64,000 nt of DNA. It comes from Stigmatella aurantiaca DW4/3-1 (GTDB lineage: Bacteria; Myxococcota; Myxococcia; Myxococcales; Myxococcaceae). Under the pieces are notes generated by a model. The model worked only from the letters and a program-made list of their open reading frames with translations. It was not told the DNA's origin and made no database searches. Position numbers and translations under genes: made by a program. This document shows, in pieces, positions 60,066 through 64,000 of the stretch. The stretch lies in the NCBI RefSeq assembly GCF_000165485.1, contig NC_014623.1:8636893-8700892 (forward strand). The letters are read 5' to 3'. Position 1 is the first letter of the stretch; each line of letters opens with the position of its first letter.

Positions 60066-60956
60066 ATGTCCCAACCCACCCCCATCCGCGGGCTCAGCAC
60101 CGAGAGCCGGCTGGATGAAGCCGCCCGGCGCATCCTCGCGGGCCGCCTGGCCGATGTGCGCCATCCCGAGGCCAGCCTCTCCGGGGAGTTCTCCATGAAG
60201 GGGGTCCACGACATGCGCGTGGCCACCCGCCGCTTGCGCGCGGCCCTTCAGGTGTTCCGGCAGACGGGCCGCCTGGACAAGGTGGAGCGCCAAGTCAAAC
60301 AGCTCCAGGACGCGCTCGGCGAGGTGAGGGACATTCACGTCCAGCGGGACTGGCTGACCCAGGCCGCCCGCAAGCAGACACCCAAGCACCGCGCGGGCCT
60401 CAAGGCCCTTCAACAACGCCGGGAGGCGCTGCTCGACAACACCTCGGCGCGGCTGCGGCGCGCGCTGAAGCGCTGGTCGGAGCGCACGGTCCCCCTGCTC
60501 CTGCTGCGCTTGGGGGAGCTCAAGGACGCCCACTCTTACGGAGGAGGACGTATCCGCCGCCACCTGCGCCAGCGCCTCAAGCGGGTGGAGAAGCGCATGG
60601 CGCGCTACGCCCAGGCTCCCGACGCGGCCACGGCACACGAGCTGCGCAAGGAGACCAAGAAGTTCCGCTATGCGCTGGAGATCTTCCAGCCCGCCCTGCG
60701 CCGCACCGTGGATGCCTTGCTGGAAGTCCTCGTCCCCCTCCAGGAGGGTCTGGGCGAGTTGCATGACGCGGACGTGCGGCTGGAGCTGCTCGGGCACGTC
60801 GCGGCCGAAGCCACCCCCGCCGAGCGGGCCGCGGCGAGGGAGCTGCTGGAGACGGTGCGCGAAGAGCGTGCCCAGCACGCGGCGGAAATTGCCCGCGAGC
60901 TCCAGCGCTGGCAATCGGAGCAAATCATCCGGGGGCTGCGCCGGATGCTGCGCTGA
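60066..60956 (+). CDS. CHAD-domain protein (polyphosphate binding)
   Basis: A 296-residue helical protein with the conserved histidines and many basic residues of the CHAD domain: VHDMRVATRRLRAALQVF, LGEVRDIHVQRDWL, and AHELRKETKKFRYALEIF. CHAD domains bind polyphosphate and localise to its granules. The gene begins 6 bp after the pyrophosphatase, so phosphate/polyphosphate metabolism is a reasonable joint role. Confidence 0.92.
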   Translation: MSQPTPIRGLSTESRLDEAARRILAGRLADVRHPEASLSGEFSMKGVHDMRVATRRLRAALQVFRQTGRLDKVERQVKQLQDALGEVRDIHVQRDWLTQAARKQTPKHRAGLKALQQRREALLDNTSARLRRALKRWSERTVPLLLLRLGELKDAHSYGGGRIRRHLRQRLKRVEKRMARYAQAPDAATAHELRKETKKFRYALEIFQPALRRTVDALLEVLVPLQEGLGELHDADVRLELLGHVAAEATPAERAAARELLETVREERAQHAAEIARELQRWQSEQIIRGLRRMLR

Positions 60957-60962
60957 GCGAAG

Positions 60963-61715
60963 CTACGGTCCCACGGCCCCCGGGACGGACTCGCCACTGG
61001 CGGGCACGGACGGACGAACGGGCTCTTGCGAGGTGGTCACCTCGATGCGCACGGCGTGCGGCTCACCCCCCACGTCCTGATACGACGCCCGGACCTGGCT
61101 GCCCTCCTCGATGTCCGAGGCACGGGCTTGACGCCCATTCACGAGCACCTGTGTCCCGGGTGCCAGCTGAAGGCGAACCTGGGGCTCGCCGCGGACACTC
61201 ACCAGCATCTCCTGGGCGTTGACCGTCAGCACCTCACCGGAGATGAACTGCGCCCCTTGGGTCGGCGCGGGGACGCTCGACCCGGCCGCCACGGGCTGCT
61301 GGGCCTGCTGGGCCAGCTCCGTCTGCTGCTGACTCTGGGCCTCCAGGGCGCTCGATTGGGCCGCCGCGACCGTCTGTTCGGCTTGCTGAGCCTGCTGCTG
61401 GGCTTGCTGCTGGGCGTTCTGTGCCTGCTGGAGTTCTTGCTGCGCCTTCGTCTGCGCCTTCTCCAGGTTCTGGCGCGCCTCCTGTACTGATTCCTGAGCC
61501 TGCGTGGCCTGCCGCTGCTGCTGGGTGGCCTCCTTCTGCGCCTGCTCCGCCCGATCGAACGCCTGCTTCGCACGATCGTGCGCCTGCGCGACGGTCTTCG
61601 AGGCAGAGGCCCGCCCGCCCTCCTGCCGGGTCGACAACGTCCTGTCCTGGTCACACCCCGCCGTCAACAGCAGCGCGGTGATCCCGGCCGATAGTCCCTT
61701 GGCGCCCAGTTTCAT
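60963..61715 (-). CDS. Coiled-coil lipoprotein, Gln/Ala-rich
   Basis: 250 residues: signal peptide ending LLLTAGC (lipobox, Cys about 21), then a ~110-residue Gln/Ala/Glu coiled coil (QQAQQQAQQAEQTVAAAQ-like), and a small beta domain (about 155-230, GEVLTVNAQEMLVSVRG, GTQVLVNGRQARASDI) of DUF-type fold. The coiled coil resembles Lpp-like or spacer lipoproteins of the outer membrane. The ATG at 61715 has GGAG upstream. Convergent with the CHAD gene. Confidence 0.78.
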   Translation of the reverse strand: MKLGAKGLSAGITALLLTAGCDQDRTLSTRQEGGRASASKTVAQAHDRAKQAFDRAEQAQKEATQQQRQATQAQESVQEARQNLEKAQTKAQQELQQAQNAQQQAQQQAQQAEQTVAAAQSSALEAQSQQQTELAQQAQQPVAAGSSVPAPTQGAQFISGEVLTVNAQEMLVSVRGEPQVRLQLAPGTQVLVNGRQARASDIEEGSQVRASYQDVGGEPHAVRIEVTTSQEPVRPSVPASGESVPGAVGP

Positions 61716-61872
61716 GGTCTCTCCGTGGTCAGGTGGACATGGAAAAGATGACGCTCGGAAACCAGACGCCAACCCACTCCAAGTGAACCCAGAGCGACCG
61801 GCAGCCTGCTCCCCCCTCCTCCCCACGAGATGCCTCTACCGCTGAGCCGGGTTCAGCGGTAAGCGGCGGAGC

Positions 61873-63129
61873 ATGCACGTTTGTGGTCTCGACTTTGGAA
61901 CCAGCAACACCGCGGCGGCCCTGCCGGATGGCACGGTGCTGCCCATCGCCCCGGAAACGCGTGAGCAGCGGCTCTTCCGCTCCGTCCTCTTCTTCCCCGA
62001 GGACGAGCGCACCGTGTACGCCGGGGCCCCGGCCATTGCCCGGTACCTGGAGGACAACGCCGGGCGCTTCATCCAGTCGGTGAAGTCCTTTCTGCACAGC
62101 CGCTCGTTCCGGGCCACGCAGGTCCACGGCCGCACCTGGACCATCGAGGACCTGGTGGCGATCCTCTTGCGGCGCGTGCGGGAGGCCATGGCGGCCCACC
62201 TGGGCAGCGCCCCGGAGGCCGTCGTGCTCGGCCGCCCCGCCGTCTTCACCGAGGACGCCGAGGCCGACGCGCTGGCCGAGCAGCGGCTGCGCAAGGCCGC
62301 GGAGCTTGCGGGCTTCACCCGCATCCAGTTCCTCATCGAGCCCATCGCCGCGGCACTCGCCTATGAGGCGCAGCTGTCACGCGACGAGTTGGTGCTGGTG
62401 GCGGACTTCGGCGCCGGCACCACGGACCTGACGTTGATGCGGCTGGGGCCCTCGCGGCGAGGGCAACCGGACCGGCGCCCGGACGTGGTGGGCTCCACGG
62501 GCGTCCGCATCGGCGGCGATCGCTTCGACGCGGAGATCATGCGCCACAAGCTGCTGCCCCGCTTCGGGGCGGGCACCACCTACCGGGTCCGGGGCCTGTC
62601 GGACAAACGGCTGAAGGTGCCCCAACACGTCATGGCCAAGCTGCTGTCCTGGCACGAGATGTCCTTCATCCGGGAGAAGTCCACCCAGGAACTGATGGAG
62701 ATGATGCTGGAGTCCAGCGATCAGCCCGAGACGGCCGAAGCGCTGTATGACCTGGTGATGGAGAACCTGGGGTACCGGCTGTTCCGGGCCATCGAAGCGG
62801 TGAAGGTCCGCCTGTCCCAGGAACCCGAGGCGACGCTGGACTTCGAAGAAGCCCGCATCACCTTGCATGAGCGCATCACCCGCGCCGAGTTTGAATCCTT
62901 CAGCCAGCCGCTGCTCACCGAGCTGGACCAGTGCACCCAAGGGCTGCTCGACCGGTGCGCGGGGGTGGGAGAGATCGACGCGGTGTTCCTCACGGGAGGC
63001 TCCTCGCAGATTCCCGCCGTGCGCCAGCTCTACGTTCAGCGATTTGGCGAGGACCGGGTGCGCACCGCGGATGCCTTCACCTCGGTGGCCGAGGGACTCG
63101 GCCGGGCCTCCGCCGCCCTCTCGGGTTGA
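61873..63129 (+). CDS. Hsp70-family chaperone, YegD-like
   Basis: 418 residues of the actin-like ATPase core. GLDFGTSNTAAAL (phosphate 1), VADFGAGTTDLTLMRLG (phosphate 2), and VFLTGGSSQIPAVRQ (adenosine) are all present. The substrate-binding half of DnaK is missing, as in YegD. It probably acts as a regulatory ATPase rather than a full chaperone. Client unknown. Stands alone. Confidence 0.9.
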   Translation: MHVCGLDFGTSNTAAALPDGTVLPIAPETREQRLFRSVLFFPEDERTVYAGAPAIARYLEDNAGRFIQSVKSFLHSRSFRATQVHGRTWTIEDLVAILLRRVREAMAAHLGSAPEAVVLGRPAVFTEDAEADALAEQRLRKAAELAGFTRIQFLIEPIAAALAYEAQLSRDELVLVADFGAGTTDLTLMRLGPSRRGQPDRRPDVVGSTGVRIGGDRFDAEIMRHKLLPRFGAGTTYRVRGLSDKRLKVPQHVMAKLLSWHEMSFIREKSTQELMEMMLESSDQPETAEALYDLVMENLGYRLFRAIEAVKVRLSQEPEATLDFEEARITLHERITRAEFESFSQPLLTELDQCTQGLLDRCAGVGEIDAVFLTGGSSQIPAVRQLYVQRFGEDRVRTADAFTSVAEGLGRASAALSG

Positions 63130-63241
63130 AGGGGCGGAGACCCAGGACGCCGCGGTCTCTCGTGCTCGACCGGGATGGTGGCAGAGAACCGGGTGCCGGT
63201 GGAGTCAGGTAGGAACAACGTTTGGCCATGTCCCGCGGTGT

Positions 63242-64000
63242 TCAAGGGCCTCTCACGGACCCGGCCTTCAGCGAAGCCGCACCTACCCAGGTCTCCTCCA
63301 CGGCATCCATGAGGCGATCAATGTCGATGGGCTTGGCCAGGTGCCGCTGGAATCCAGCGCTGAGCACTGCGCGACGGTCTGCGTCGCCAACGAGCGCCGT
63401 GAGGGCGATCGCCGGGATGTTTCCCCCACGCTCGGGGCTGAGGGCCCTCACCGCGCGGATGAGCGTATAGCCGTCCTGTCCAGGCATCGCGACGTCACTC
63501 AGGAGCACCTCGGGCATGAAGTCCTGGAGGAGCGCCAGCGCCGTCACCACGGACTCCGCCGTCCGGACTTCCGCGCCCGCCTGCCCCAGCAGTTCGGCCG
63601 CGGACTCGCGCGTTCCGGGCTCGTCATCCACCACGAGGATTCGCAACCCTTTGAGCCGCGAGGAGACTCCAGCGTTCTGGGGTCCGGGGCTGCCCCTGGT
63701 GTGCTCCGGCTCATCAGGACGCGCCGCGCCGGTCTGTCCCAGGCGGACAGGCATGAGCGGCAGGATGACGGTGAAAATCGCCCCCTGGCCCTTGCCTGGA
63801 CTCTCCGCTTGCACGGTCCCACCGTGGAGTTCCACCAGGTGACGGACGATCGCCAGCCCCAGACCCAATCCACCGAATACCCGGGTGCTCGAACTGTCCT
63901 CCTGCATGAACCGATCGAAAATGCGCTGCAAGGCCTCGGCTTCGATCCCTGCGCCCCTGTCACTCACCTGGAGACGGGCGGACCCCTCCATGCGCTCGAG
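63242..64000 (-). CDS. Hybrid histidine kinase, 3' part (5' end outside window)
   Basis: The minus-strand frame stays open to the right edge, so the N-terminus is beyond the window. Visible: the end of an HATPase domain (VSDRGAGIEAEALQRIF, GLGLGLAIVRHLVELHGG) and a complete C-terminal receiver (ILVVDDEPGT, LLSDVAMPGQDGY, ALTAL, LAKPI). The phospho-Asp is in SDVAMPG. The sensor domain is unknown. Confidence 0.9.
   Translation of the reverse strand, partial: LERMEGSARLQVSDRGAGIEAEALQRIFDRFMQEDSSSTRVFGGLGLGLAIVRHLVELHGGTVQAESPGKGQGAIFTVILPLMPVRLGQTGAARPDEPEHTRGSPGPQNAGVSSRLKGLRILVVDDEPGTRESAAELLGQAGAEVRTAESVVTALALLQDFMPEVLLSDVAMPGQDGYTLIRAVRALSPERGGNIPAIALTALVGDADRRAVLSAGFQRHLAKPIDIDRLMDAVEETWVGAASLKAGSVRGP

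Overview
The window is about 70% G+C and reads as chromosome from a fruiting myxobacterium of the Cystobacterineae (Stigmatella/Archangium/Myxococcus type). The evidence is the mix of eukaryote-like Ser/Thr kinases, FHA and TPR proteins, hybrid histidine kinases, Cys-rich 'myxo' lipoproteins, and a carotenoid operon in the order I recall for the M. xanthus carB/carA cluster, ending in two MerR-B12 light regulators. The species is an inference. I saw no rRNA, tRNA, CRISPR array or intact insertion sequence.

Layout. 1-7.5 kb: the 3' part of a large AAA/TPR regulator, an OPT transporter coupled to an FHA-PAS hybrid histidine kinase, and a Ser/Thr kinase. 7.5-11.1 kb: three tandem paralogous Cys-rich lipoproteins. 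Each has a six-unit 15-nt (NGLSV) repeat array and is preceded by an RNA hairpin that abuts a poly-G ribosome binding site. 11.1-16.2 kb: an MFS transporter, a DUF2071 protein, a 2OG-Fe(II) oxygenase, a TPR lipoprotein and a secreted subtilase. 16.2-26.8 kb: the light-regulated carotenoid operon (crtE, crtI, crtB, crtD, crtC, glycosyltransferase, crtYc, crtYd, acyltransferase, carA-like, carH-like), all on the minus strand. Eight consecutive junctions are 4-nt start/stop overlaps. Its promoter carries four ACA motifs spaced exactly 11 bp apart, the last inside the -35 box. The enzymes would make GGPP, phytoene, desaturated, hydroxylated and cyclised carotenoids, then glucosyl and acyl esters. 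The two B12-type regulators would repress the operon in the dark.

26.8-34 kb: a secreted thioredoxin-fold protein divergent from crtE, a 1212-residue beta-propeller hybrid kinase, an HxlR/QorB divergent pair and a membrane metallophosphoesterase. 34-37.5 kb: a segment of visibly lower G+C. It holds a diadenylate cyclase (DAC) domain protein, a small broken gene, and an SH3-domain protein paired with a membrane-anchored protein; this is probably acquired DNA. 37.5-49.4 kb: a 1500-residue amidohydrolase lipoprotein and a signalling/envelope block of two Ser/Thr kinases, ATP-grasp, FHA, TPR and PEGA-like proteins. 49.4-64 kb: mostly housekeeping and stress genes (M20 peptidase, host-attachment-family protein, chemoreceptor, HAD hydrolase, two GSTs, SelO, Dps, class III cyclase, lipase, pyrophosphatase + CHAD, Hsp70-like protein). 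The window ends inside a hybrid histidine kinase.

The best candidates for something undescribed are the tandem NGLSV lipoproteins with their covarying leader hairpin, and the DAC protein in its low-G+C island. The clearest regulatory reading is the 11-bp-phased operator in front of crtE.
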